Position numbers and translations under genes: made by a program. The notes beneath the pieces are model-generated. The model searched no databases. It was not told where the DNA came from and saw only the letters and a list, made by a program, of their open reading frames with translations. DNA of 64,000 bases from Clostridium sp. (GTDB taxonomy: Bacteria > Bacillota > Clostridia > Lachnospirales > Lachnospiraceae): NCBI GenBank assembly GCA_023664325.1, contig JAMPFS010000009.1:9404-73403 (forward strand). Reading direction: 5' to 3'. How positions within the stretch are numbered: the stretch's first letter is position 1; each line of letters opens with the position of its first letter. Positions 8,578-17,340 of the stretch are shown here, piece by piece.

Positions 8578-9382
8578 ATGTCCGCTCCTCAAATGGTTCA
8601 TGTGAGAAAATCACCTGTATTTCCTTATGCTCCCGCCGCAGCCTCTGTATCCTTTGTATCGTCTCCCTATATGCGTTAAAATCCGCCTGCAGCCTTCTTG
8701 GAATCCACCGCATCTGCCCGGCTCTCTTCACAAAAAAATTACCCCAGCTGCTGTCCGCAGCAAAAAACAAATGGAATGCCTCAATATAGATTCCCATCTG
8801 TCCGTTGCAATGTCCGTCCAGACGGACGCCCCAAATGCTTCCATCGCCCAGCAGATCATAAATCTCTGAAAAATAGTCTGCTAAAAAATGCCTGTTCCCT
8901 GCCGGCTTCGCCACCCTTTTTTGCACCTTCCGGTTTATCCGGGGAACCTGATTGCGAAACACCAGATTGCGGATACGGATATGCTCCATGCTCTCCCAGA
9001 CCTCCTTTGTTGCAATCAACTCATACCCCCGAAAATCCTTTAACCCACCGATATGATCCGGATGGGCATGGGATAACATAACCTTATCTATCCTATGAAT
9101 GCCTTCCTGCATCAGACGATAACGAATCGTATCCTCTGTTTTCACATAGGTTGGATTCAGCAGATTATATATCAGAGAGATAACACCGTTTTGGTAGACC
9201 CTTTTCGAATATCCCGTATCAAACAAAAGATTGCCATACCGCTCATGCCGGATAAACACAACCATTGCAGGAAACCTGAGTCTTCTATCCTTCTCATGCT
9301 TCACTATGTGGGATAGATGGTTTACACAATAGCCACATTGAAATAATTTAACCTTCCTGATTGGCGCTCCACCATTCTCCAT
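8570..9382 (-). CDS. Metallo-beta-lactamase-fold hydrolase
   Basis: The zinc-binding signature SHAHPDHIGGL lies near residue 103. LLFDTGYS precedes it, and downstream LDGHCNGQMGIYI and SHEP supply further metal ligands. The layout is that of AHL-lactonase/thioesterase-like MBL hydrolases of about 270 residues. No secretion signal is seen, so it should act in the cytoplasm. It overlaps the reductase gene by 35 bp and the ligase gene by 8 bp, which shows tight coupling. In this pathway it could open a lactone or release a thioester (inference). Confidence 0.82.
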   Translation of the reverse strand: MENGGAPIRKVKLFQCGYCVNHLSHIVKHEKDRRLRFPAMVVFIRHERYGNLLFDTGYSKRVYQNGVISLIYNLLNPTYVKTEDTIRYRLMQEGIHRIDKVMLSHAHPDHIGGLKDFRGYELIATKEVWESMEHIRIRNLVFRNQVPRINRKVQKRVAKPAGNRHFLADYFSEIYDLLGDGSIWGVRLDGHCNGQMGIYIEAFHLFFAADSSWGNFFVKRAGQMRWIPRRLQADFNAYRETIQRIQRLRREHKEIQVIFSHEPFEERTYE

Positions 9383-10352
9383 ATTCCCTGATTCCTTCCT
9401 CTAACGTTTTCTTCGGTTCATAATGTAATCTTTCTCTCGCCTTTTCTATGTTTAATGTCTGTGAAAATGCCAATGTACAGACTGTATATCTGGTAAGCAC
9501 CGGCTCTCCCTTTAAATGAAAGGTGCCATATATCCACTCCAAAACACAGGCAGCGCCATAAACAACCGAAAAAGGCAGCTTGAGAAACCTTGCCTCTTCA
9601 TTTGCAGCATGACAGAATTGTTCCAGCAACGCCTGGAATTCCTTTGGTTCACCATTTGTAATATTAAACACCTGTCCCTCCGCAGCCTCTGCCGTCATGG
9701 CAAGATAACAGGCATAAGCCGCATTTTCCACACAGGTAATATCTACCAGATTCTTTCCGCCATTAAATAACGGAATCCCCACCCTGCCATTCGCCCGCAT
9801 CAGTCGGGGCATCAGGCTGGGATCTCCTTTCCCAATCAGCCCTCTGGGACGCAATGCAACCACCGGTAAGCCTTTCCCGCCAAAAATACGCAGTTCCTTT
9901 TCCGCCATCAGCTTCGTCCTGATATAATAGTTCAACCGATTATTTTCATCCACATCATCCTCTGATATGTGAAATCTGTCGCACCTGCCCGAATACACAC
10001 TTGGAGACGATATATATACCAGCCTCTTTACCTTATACTGCATCGCCAACTCTGCAACATACACTGTGCCTGTCACATTAATCCGGTAAAAATCCTCCCA
10101 TTTGCCCCACGCGCTTGATAGTGCTCCTGCATGGATAACATATGCTGCCTTCTCCTGTTTAAATACCTGCTCCAACGCTTCCCTGTCCGTAAAATCGACC
10201 TGATAAAAAACGCAGTCTTCCCTTTCCAGCTCCCGTCCTCGTTTCTCATTTCTTCCAATCGCAGCCACCCGATATCCATGCGCCAGCAGTTCATCTATGA
10301 CATACCCGCCTAAAAAGCCGGTTGCCCCCGTCAATAACACTGTCTCCTTCAT
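9348..10352 (-). CDS. Extended SDR, 3-beta-HSD / OleD-like NAD(P)-dependent reductase
   Basis: This 334-residue short-chain dehydrogenase opens with the Rossmann motif LLTGATGFLGGYV, followed by VDFTD, AYVIHAGAL, and the catalytic YYIRTK (YxxxK) near residue 162. A serine sits ahead of it in YISSPSVYSG. The NAD-dependent epimerase/3-beta-hydroxysteroid dehydrogenase family includes OleD, which reduces beta-keto acids made by OleA-type synthases. That fits the KAS III in the same operon (inference). The stop and the next ATG overlap as ATGA with the glycosyltransferase gene. Confidence 0.85.
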   Translation of the reverse strand: MKETVLLTGATGFLGGYVIDELLAHGYRVAAIGRNEKRGRELEREDCVFYQVDFTDREALEQVFKQEKAAYVIHAGALSSAWGKWEDFYRINVTGTVYVAELAMQYKVKRLVYISSPSVYSGRCDRFHISEDDVDENNRLNYYIRTKLMAEKELRIFGGKGLPVVALRPRGLIGKGDPSLMPRLMRANGRVGIPLFNGGKNLVDITCVENAAYACYLAMTAEAAEGQVFNITNGEPKEFQALLEQFCHAANEEARFLKLPFSVVYGAACVLEWIYGTFHLKGEPVLTRYTVCTLAFSQTLNIEKARERLHYEPKKTLEEGIREYGEWWSANQEG

Positions 10353-11521
10353 CTTTTCCTCGCCTCCATCGCCTGCTCAATCAGCTCAACTGCGCCTGCC
10401 GTTCCATCCTGCTGCCTCAAAATCTCCTGCATGCGGGAAATATGCAGGCTATCCCTGTTTTCCCATGCAGCCTCCAGCCATTCCCGCCGAAATTCCTTTC
10501 TAAAAAAACCCAGCTTCCTTTTCCGCACCATGACAGAATCCAGCCGTTGCTCCTCCTGCTTTGGAATACATAGCTGAGGAATGCCAAAATAAATGCTTTC
10601 ATAAACACTGTTTAAGCCTCCCTGATTTACAAACAGCTTGCAATGGGGAAGCACATCAACCTGATTCACCCATTTACATAGGGTTACATTTTCATGTGCC
10701 GTCTCTATTTTTTCGTCTCCCACAACCGCAATAACAGAGTATCCCATACTCTCCTGCTCCAAAAACAGGCTTTTTAATTCCCTGATATTGTCTGTGAATA
10801 CACTGCCCATGGAAATATACAGGTCATAGTTCCTGTATTCTTTCTGCGGCTCATGAAACATGGCAATCTTGTCCTTTAATGTAGTGCCGACAAAATGCAC
10901 ATTTGAGGGAAACGTTCTATAAAATGGCTGAAATTCTTTCGGAGAAAGTACAATCGTGGTTTTTGCGCAATTCATAAATAAGTCAATCATTTGAAATGGC
11001 GGCAGCCTGTTTTGCCGCCTGAAGCGTTTTTCATCCCTGATGATTTTGTGAATGCCTTTTATATTTTTCAAATACAATAAAACACTGGAAGGAAACATGT
11101 GGGAAAACAAAAAAACCGGCAGATTAAATGCCAGCGTTGCTACCATGCAGGCTGCCGGTATCTGTAGCTGATATGCAATATTTTTTGCAAATGCACACAT
11201 GGAATCATATAAAATCATATCCGGCTGCTCTTGCTCCACGATCGGCAAATAAAGTGGATATGCCTCCTGATTCAGTGCGGTTAATGCCTGCATCAACGCA
11301 TAGAAATCCGCTGTAACATCCTTGAGAACAAGGCGTTCAAAATGCAATGCATATGGAACATATTCTGCGCCGCATTGCTCCACCAGCTTTTGAAATTCCG
11401 GGGTTATATAGCAGCGAACCCGATATCCCTTTTCCACCAGTCTTTTTATGATGGGAAGCACGCATAAGCTGTGTCCATAGGCAGGTGTCATAAAAAAAAG
11501 AATGTTACCCCTATGCTTCAT
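10349..11521 (-). CDS. MGT-family glycosyltransferase (GT1)
   Basis: This 390-residue GT-B enzyme of the macrolide/UDP-glucuronosyltransferase type starts with ILFFMTPAYGHSLCVLPII, the acceptor-side domain. It ends with the sugar-nucleotide signature VNQVDVLPHCKLFVNQGG, then SVYESIYFGIPQLCIPKQEE. Most relatives have HGG where this one has NQGG, so the usual phosphate-contacting histidine is replaced. It is the first gene of the operon, with GAGGAGATTTGCG ahead of the ATG. It probably adds a sugar to a lipid-like product made by the following enzymes (inference). Confidence 0.85.
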   Translation of the reverse strand: MKHRGNILFFMTPAYGHSLCVLPIIKRLVEKGYRVRCYITPEFQKLVEQCGAEYVPYALHFERLVLKDVTADFYALMQALTALNQEAYPLYLPIVEQEQPDMILYDSMCAFAKNIAYQLQIPAACMVATLAFNLPVFLFSHMFPSSVLLYLKNIKGIHKIIRDEKRFRRQNRLPPFQMIDLFMNCAKTTIVLSPKEFQPFYRTFPSNVHFVGTTLKDKIAMFHEPQKEYRNYDLYISMGSVFTDNIRELKSLFLEQESMGYSVIAVVGDEKIETAHENVTLCKWVNQVDVLPHCKLFVNQGGLNSVYESIYFGIPQLCIPKQEEQRLDSVMVRKRKLGFFRKEFRREWLEAAWENRDSLHISRMQEILRQQDGTAGAVELIEQAMEARKR

Positions 11522-11624
11522 CGCAAATCTCCTCTATTGCCAATCTGTTACAAATCACTGAACGCTCTGTATTAACTGCCGTCATTATAACAGTAACCAT
11601 AGCTTTTTTCAATGGTCTCTTTCG

Positions 11625-13997
11625 TCAAATGTGCTCCTTGTACCATTCAATCACAGCATCCCGATCGGACTCAAAGAACTGCGTAGAGATATAAATGTCA
11701 GCTCCATTAAACTGTAATGCTTTTGCCCTGTATCTTTTATGAGCGGAATTCCCCATATTATCTGTTCTGTGATCTGCAACCGCCGGATAATCTGTAGCGT
11801 GGAATAATGACTTTGTATATTCTTTTGTTTTCAATTGTTCAACTTCAGATACAGTAATCTTTGATTTATCTATAAGATCCTCCATCAAATTATAAAATAA
11901 TTTTCCAACTGGCAATAATCCTTCTATCCAAGTATTTTCATCGTTGATATCGAAAGGCGCCTCTGAAAGAGAGAAATTGAAATCATCAACCTCCAATTTC
12001 ATTCCCAAAAGCAAATCTTTAATAAAGGAAATAATATTATTTGATGACAGATTCGTTTCATAAAAGATGCCACTGTTAACAATTTGTCTTGCCTTGCGAA
12101 GCTTTCTTTCATCATTGCTTATATATATTCTATCTGCATATGGGATTGAATAATCCTTTGTCGCTAAATCATGAAATGTTTCCGCATCTAAGTCATAAGC
12201 AATGTTAATGAATTTAGCGAGTAAATCAGCCCAGCTTAACACCTTAACATATTCTCCAACAAACGAAAATTCCTCCGGCTTAGTGTTAGAAAAATTAATA
12301 CCACTATCAACCCCAAAGCTCAATTCATTTGTTTCGATAATATCAGCATGCTTTTCGATATATTCAAATTCACCAATCAAAATATTCGAAAGCACCTTTG
12401 CCCTGTTTAAAATGGAATCTTCATTCCACCTATCTGCCGACAAAACTTCTTTATTCAAAATATTTGCCTTTGAATTATCACGAATAATTTTTTTCTTTTC
12501 ATCGAAGGGTCTTGTTCCCAATTCACTGTTATGTCCTGTTATCGTTAAATTTCCGAGTGTATGTAAGTACTTCTCATATACTGTGCTATAATTATCACCA
12601 ACTTCTTTTTTCCATACGGCAGAATTTTCTTTTTGCGGCAGGATATGTTCGATTGTAAGATTACTAACGTCAAGATGTTCTTTCGTGGAGTTCTCAATTA
12701 CAGAAAGCACAAACTTACAAATTGGTTTCTTATATAACGGCTTATTAATTAGTGCATATCCAAATTCTTTATCTGTCGGCATACGATCATTTGATTTTGC
12801 ATCATTAAGAAAAACCACAAATTTTTCATAATAATTATCATAATTTCCATCAATAACCCTATCATACATTGATTTCATAAACTTTGACAAATTCTTGTTA
12901 ATTTCACAAGCAGTTTTTCTAACAAGATATGTAAGTAAATAATCCAGCACTTTGCAAAGAGTTTCTTCGTCAATATTCTTATCCTCATAATCATTCATAA
13001 TCCTGAACAAAAGAGGAATAATTGTTGTTTGTTTAATCGTATAAAAAGCTTTCAAATAATCTGAGATTTCCTTGCTGTAATAATCATTTTCGCCTATAAA
13101 AGCTCCATAATATTTTGATGTTCTCTTTAATTTTTTCAGCATATCTTCGTGGCTTAAATTATTCTCTTCACAATGTTCCGTAAATAAACGGTATGCATTT
13201 TTACTGTTTACGGACTTACTTATTTGAGAGTTCAAGAAATTTATAACAAAATCACCCAGATTTCGGTAACCTACATTCTGTTCAATAGCAGACCAATAAT
13301 TTTCATAAAGCTCATCCTGGTTTTCATCGTCCATAAGCAAATAATTTCTAATCAAATCTGCCAAACTTAATTCCAACCCGGTTGAATTGATAGACTCAAA
13401 AATTTTTTGCGGTTCATCGCCTTGATATTTATCAAGAACAATTTCTACCATTTCCAGTTTTTTAATACCGTCAAGAATATCGTTTAACTCTAAGCCCGAT
13501 GCAAGTGTGTTCCCAATCAAGTTTTTGAAAGTAATATAGTTTTTATAGATATTGGAATTTCTATCCATTTCATCAATTTTATCTTTAATGAGAAGTAACA
13601 ACTGCTCATTATCCGATTTCACTGGTTTTAGTTTAAGCTTGTATTTTTCATCGCAATTTCTGTTAAACATTACCTCCTCTATTTCAGTTTCTATCCTGAC
13701 TGATACCCCCTTTGCGGCATCGTAAAGTGCCTTTAAAAGAATATACACCGTTGTAAGACGCTGCTGCCCATCTATAATCAGTGCTTCATTTAAGTTACTG
13801 CCATCGAGACCGACAATATAAACAACAGTTCCTGTGAAATGCTTATGGTCCCGTTCATTTGCCTTCATAATATCCTGGTAAAGTTTTTCACACTGTATAT
13901 TAGACCAGTCATAATTGCGTTGATATACCGGAACTTTAAACACTCTTTTGTTTTTTTCAATTAAGTCTGAAAATACCCAAACCTTGTAAGGTTGCAT
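11625..13997 (-). CDS. DUF262/DUF1524 protein, GmrSD-like type IV restriction nuclease
   Basis: This 790-residue protein has an N-terminal DUF262 domain (VPVYQRNYDWS, ALIIDGQQRLTTVYILLKAL). A long helical middle follows, then a DUF1524 HNH-like nuclease region (LTIEHILPQKENSAVW, LGNLTITGHNSELGTRPF) and a further C-terminal domain of about 200 residues. This is the single-chain GmrSD/type IV restriction layout, in which a nucleotide-driven DUF262 part controls an HNH nuclease acting on modified phage DNA. The gene is much more AT-rich than its neighbours, consistent with transfer. AAGGAGATAAGATT precedes the ATG. It sits beside a PD-(D/E)XK-like protein and a kinase fusion in a small island. 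Confidence 0.85.
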   Translation of the reverse strand: MQPYKVWVFSDLIEKNKRVFKVPVYQRNYDWSNIQCEKLYQDIMKANERDHKHFTGTVVYIVGLDGSNLNEALIIDGQQRLTTVYILLKALYDAAKGVSVRIETEIEEVMFNRNCDEKYKLKLKPVKSDNEQLLLLIKDKIDEMDRNSNIYKNYITFKNLIGNTLASGLELNDILDGIKKLEMVEIVLDKYQGDEPQKIFESINSTGLELSLADLIRNYLLMDDENQDELYENYWSAIEQNVGYRNLGDFVINFLNSQISKSVNSKNAYRLFTEHCEENNLSHEDMLKKLKRTSKYYGAFIGENDYYSKEISDYLKAFYTIKQTTIIPLLFRIMNDYEDKNIDEETLCKVLDYLLTYLVRKTACEINKNLSKFMKSMYDRVIDGNYDNYYEKFVVFLNDAKSNDRMPTDKEFGYALINKPLYKKPICKFVLSVIENSTKEHLDVSNLTIEHILPQKENSAVWKKEVGDNYSTVYEKYLHTLGNLTITGHNSELGTRPFDEKKKIIRDNSKANILNKEVLSADRWNEDSILNRAKVLSNILIGEFEYIEKHADIIETNELSFGVDSGINFSNTKPEEFSFVGEYVKVLSWADLLAKFINIAYDLDAETFHDLATKDYSIPYADRIYISNDERKLRKARQIVNSGIFYETNLSSNNIISFIKDLLLGMKLEVDDFNFSLSEAPFDINDENTWIEGLLPVGKLFYNLMEDLIDKSKITVSEVEQLKTKEYTKSLFHATDYPAVADHRTDNMGNSAHKRYRAKALQFNGADIYISTQFFESDRDAVIEWYKEHI

Positions 13998-14024
13998 AAT
14001 CTTATCTCCTTTATCTTTGACAAT

Positions 14025-14093
14025 TTAGTTTTTATCTATATGATATTCGACGCCTAATTTGGACATCAAACACACCGTCTCCACATGAGTACC
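14025..14093 (-). pseudogene. Stray fragment resembling an rlmD-type methyltransferase 3' end
   Basis: One minus frame of the 305-bp gap between the nuclease and the PD-(D/E)XK gene reads GTHVETVCLMSKLGVEYHID, then KN and a stop. This resembles the C-terminal HVETV segment of 23S rRNA uracil methyltransferases, and compares with GTVHVETVVMLSHK in the rlmD gene at 17341-18789. No start or catalytic part is present. The rest of the gap holds no other recognisable feature. Confidence 0.5.
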
Positions 14094-14302
14094 AAATCAG
14101 AACATATCCCCACAAAATTCCGGAAATATGCAGAATATTTTGCAGTACTAAGACCGTTCGTATAATCCTTTTCCCACAAATACATAACTAATATAATACT
14201 ACATCACTTTGATTCAAAATATAATCTTCGTTCATATCATCAATATCTTCTTCTGACTTACCAGCTTCCAATGCGCAATTGCTCTGTATCGTTTTTTCTC
14301 TA

Positions 14303-14944
14303 CTATTCTAACATTTCTGATAATTTTAATTGTTTTAAAAATCTATCAGCAATATAATATTGGATATCTAATTTTTCTACTGGCTGTTTTCTAGCTCTAA
14401 TAGATATTTTAAGTTTCCCAGCAGACACACTCATCAAACCTATATTTAACTCTCTAAATTGTTGCCTATCAACTTTCTGCACATATTCAGAGCTTAATGC
14501 AACATATACTTCATTTGCATATTGTTTATATCTAATGGCTTGCTCTAATCCAGCTTTCCAGTCAGAAATTTTCGCTTCTACAGCAATAAAATTCTTAGTA
14601 ACAGCGTCAATTTTTTTTACAGAAGTAATGTAATTACCACTAATTTTAATATAACCAAGATTTTCTAGCTCACGAAGAAAATGATAGAATTTCCTTTCCA
14701 CCCTTTCATCTGAAATTTTCATTTCATCCAGATTTATTTTTTTGTGATTATAAATTCCGTTAAAATAGTAATATGCATTAAAATACTCATCAAATACAAT
14801 ATTGCTTCTTTTTATGTCTGTTGTATAAACAATATCTGCAATATTATTTCCTCCTCTTAGTTCTCTGACAATATATTGAGTCCCAAATCTTTCTTGCAAA
14901 TCAAGAACCAATTTTTCCACCAATTCTTTTTCGTTTACAAACAT
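14303..14944 (-). CDS. PD-(D/E)XK nuclease-like protein, island accessory
   Basis: This 213-residue, AT-rich gene product contains ADIVY near residue 32 and VEAKISDWKAGLEQAIRYKQ in the middle. The E-x-K followed by a Q-x-x-x-Y-K helix is typical of restriction-endonuclease-fold proteins. A winged-helix-like stretch (FYHFLRELENLGYIKISGN) lies between them. Relatives of this kind often travel with defence genes, either as nucleases or as inactive DNA-binding partners. It follows the kinase-barrel genes by 21 bp on the same strand with a GGTGGAATT binding site, so it is probably in one operon with them. Confidence 0.55.
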   Translation of the reverse strand: MFVNEKELVEKLVLDLQERFGTQYIVRELRGGNNIADIVYTTDIKRSNIVFDEYFNAYYYFNGIYNHKKINLDEMKISDERVERKFYHFLRELENLGYIKISGNYITSVKKIDAVTKNFIAVEAKISDWKAGLEQAIRYKQYANEVYVALSSEYVQKVDRQQFRELNIGLMSVSAGKLKISIRARKQPVEKLDIQYYIADRFLKQLKLSEMLE

Positions 14945-14965
14945 AATTCCACCTACCCAACTTAA

Positions 14966-16279
14966 TTAAACTATCTTTTTTAAATTCTTTAACAGCTTAT
15001 AGTAATCCGTATTCTTTTGGCTTCCTATAATTTCCTTTGGTATAGAATCCAAATTCTTCAGTGCGGCATCAATACGTTCTCTTAAATAAGTAATATGTTC
15101 TTCTTCGTCATACTGATTAAATTTATCCACTTCTTCTATCATCATTTGCCAGTGATGCAACTGTACTCCTTTATCTCCAGTACCTATCTCAATAGCTGGT
15201 TTACCATTACACCACTTACAATTGCATCCACCAAAATAATTATATATTTGTTCAAATGCAAACGTATCTTTTTTGGGATAAGTCAAAAAAGATAATACTT
15301 GTGGAAAATAAAATTTTGAGTATAAATTGAATGAATCTTTTTCTTCCTTTATATATTGCTCATCGAAATAATCTATACTTGCTAATCCAAGTGAAAAACC
15401 ATGTATCCCCTTAGCAATCAATGTTAATCCTAAAGGTATTGGAACTTTCAAAGCAATAACAGGTTTACTTGTATATTTCTGTAAATTAACCATAAATTCA
15501 AGATAACTCCCTAATGATTGCTCATTTAACTGTTTCATATCCGAAACTTGCACAATAAATCCGTCTACTTTCGCATGAACAAAGTATGATAATATCTTAT
15601 CGGCTTGAAAAACCAAATGCCCAAGCCCAATTGATATCATTGCATATTTTTCTTTTCCTTCCTCGACCACCTGTGAGCTTTCATCAATCATTTGAATATT
15701 CATTCTAATCCAATCATTAACTTTTTCTACAGGATAATCGGTATTACTTATATAATGATACGGTAAAATTAATTTCTGTCCTATCGAAACTGTCGCATAC
15801 CATTTATCAATATACTCTTTTCGTTTCTGAGGATTATGTAAGTATTCCAAAGAAATTACGCCTTTTTCTGGCGCGTAGGGCAATTCTACAAGCCCTTTTG
15901 TATTGCCAAACGCAACATAAGACAATCTTTGAGTTGATGGATCAATTATTACATTCTCAAAATTATTATTAGCAAAATGTAAATGCAGTCTTTTCATCCA
16001 ATTTTGAACATGGATAGGATAAATAATATCTGCTTTATTAACTTTCTCAAATTGTTCTGTAACATCTTTTTCTCGATATACCCATGCATAATATTTTCCT
16101 ACAGTTACTAATTCTTCTTGAATATTTTTTTTATCAAATGCATTTATGAATTCATCAACTGTCTGAAAGCGTGCAAATGGTTCCTTTGCCGTTGCCTTAA
16201 ATATAATATTTTCTAACCCATCACTTATACTTGGATTATACTGTTTCGGCGGTATGATAGGATCATTCAGAAATTTCAT
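14966..16279 (-). CDS. Kinase C-lobe tail fused to a TGT/DpdA-like barrel
   Basis: The first 45 residues (DPIIPPKQYNPSISDGLENI, then FKATAKEPFARFQTVDEFI) are the end of a bacterial Ser/Thr kinase domain and belong with the gene just upstream. The remaining 385 residues look like a TIM barrel. Near the end, SIDYFDEQ resembles the nucleophile region (GIDMFDCV) of tRNA-guanine transglycosylases. CNCKWC, then LHHW and EEEHITYL, match the spacing of the TGT zinc site (CxCxxC, HH, EH). The TGT relationship is my inference from these motifs. If right, this could be a base-exchange or DNA 7-deazaguanine-type enzyme tied to a kinase. Its ATG overlaps the kinase ORF by 17 bp. Confidence 0.5.
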   Translation of the reverse strand: MKFLNDPIIPPKQYNPSISDGLENIIFKATAKEPFARFQTVDEFINAFDKKNIQEELVTVGKYYAWVYREKDVTEQFEKVNKADIIYPIHVQNWMKRLHLHFANNNFENVIIDPSTQRLSYVAFGNTKGLVELPYAPEKGVISLEYLHNPQKRKEYIDKWYATVSIGQKLILPYHYISNTDYPVEKVNDWIRMNIQMIDESSQVVEEGKEKYAMISIGLGHLVFQADKILSYFVHAKVDGFIVQVSDMKQLNEQSLGSYLEFMVNLQKYTSKPVIALKVPIPLGLTLIAKGIHGFSLGLASIDYFDEQYIKEEKDSFNLYSKFYFPQVLSFLTYPKKDTFAFEQIYNYFGGCNCKWCNGKPAIEIGTGDKGVQLHHWQMMIEEVDKFNQYDEEEHITYLRERIDAALKNLDSIPKEIIGSQKNTDYYKLLKNLKKIV

Positions 16280-16907
16280 ATAAAATTATTCCCAAAGCAT
16301 ATATATCTGCTCTATAGTCAATATGTTTGCTGTCCTTCAATTGTTCTGGAGACATGTATAGCGGTGAACCAATTTGAGTTCCTGTTGATGTTATCGAGGA
16401 AAAATCTATAATTTTACTCAAACCATAATCAATTATTTTTACATTTAGATTGTCATCAATCATTATATTGTCTGGTTTTAAATCTCTATGAATAATACCC
16501 TCATTTTCAATAACAGTATTATGCAAATCCCTTACGCCATACAATACGCTTACAAATATGCGAATCAACGTTTCCAGTTCAACATCGTTTCTTAAAAAAC
16601 TTCTTAAAGTCCTTCCTGAAAAATACTCCATTACTATGACATATTCCATTATGCCAAACTCATTTTTAAAGTAAAAATCTTCCTGATATTGAATCAGATT
16701 TTCTCCTTTTACATTCTTTAAAACATCTATTTCTCTTGTAATTCGATTTTGTTCATTCTTAAATTCATCTAAAATATAGGTTTCTGATAAAACTTTTGCA
16801 GCATATACATTATTTTCTTTTGATACTCTATATACAGCACCAAAACTCCCACTTCCGAGCGCTTCTTCAAATAAATATCCGTTAATCACTTGTCCAACAA
16901 TATTCAT
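16263..16907 (-). CDS. Ser/Thr protein kinase N-terminal part (split kinase)
   Basis: A protein kinase fold runs from the glycine loop GSGSFGAVYRV through Lys38 (VYAAKVL), the catalytic loop IIHRDLKPDNIM, an atypical IIDYGLSK in place of DFG, GSPLYMSPEQ, and ends in the F helix (DIYALGIILYEI) with a stop. Helices G-I are encoded in another frame by the next gene, so about 15 residues plus the frame have been lost, or the enzyme is made as two overlapping chains. The ATG at 16907 sits eight bases after GGAGG. An upstream TTG is less likely. No membrane helix is present. Confidence 0.8.
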   Translation of the reverse strand: MNIVGQVINGYLFEEALGSGSFGAVYRVSKENNVYAAKVLSETYILDEFKNEQNRITREIDVLKNVKGENLIQYQEDFYFKNEFGIMEYVIVMEYFSGRTLRSFLRNDVELETLIRIFVSVLYGVRDLHNTVIENEGIIHRDLKPDNIMIDDNLNVKIIDYGLSKIIDFSSITSTGTQIGSPLYMSPEQLKDSKHIDYRADIYALGIILYEISE

Positions 16908-17039
16908 GCACAAATCCTCCTAATCCCTTCTCTTTCTTTAACTTAAGTAATACTTCTCTTTCAAGGACTTTTATTCATTGTATCACATTGCTTCTAATTT
17001 TTCTATTGTACCAGTATTCCTAATGATACGCTCATGATT

Positions 17040-17340
17040 TCAGATAACTTCAAAATGTTTCAAAGCATCCTTTATCGCTTCTACTTTCTCTACCGTTGGA
17101 TGTTTCCTCAGTTGTTTCAATTCCTCTACCGCATTAGGAGCATCATACATCTGCAATCCTAAATCTCTCTTTACCTCTGCGATATATGCGGTATGTACCT
17201 TAAATCCATATTTCGCTTCTATGTACTCTTTAATCATCTTGTATGTAACACGCTCTTTCGGCTTGTATGCCGCGGCTTTTTGGCGATATTATCAAGCGAC
17301 ACTTTGCCCTCACGCTCGCTAAACTCCACTTTTACGTTGA
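17040..17340 (-). pseudogene. Frameshifted C-terminal extension of the rlmD gene
   Basis: Downstream of the rlmD stop, one frame reads INVKVEFSEREGKVSLDNIA. After a one-base slip in an A run near 17290, the frame continues as AAYKPKERVTYKMIKEYIEA and ends DALKHFEVI. A second slip in the CACAAAAACC run at about 17350 would join rlmD to this region. I recognise the sequence as a C-terminal extension common behind rumA-type genes of Lachnospiraceae. The function of the extension is unknown. A 65-residue ORF starting at 17237 could still be translated. Confidence 0.6.

Noticed and set aside
6351..11521. Reading the five-gene operon as a true OleABCD olefin cluster
   Set aside because: The hydrolase is an MBL-fold enzyme rather than an alpha/beta hydrolase, and the ligase is PaaK-like rather than OleC-like. 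Only the logic is similar.
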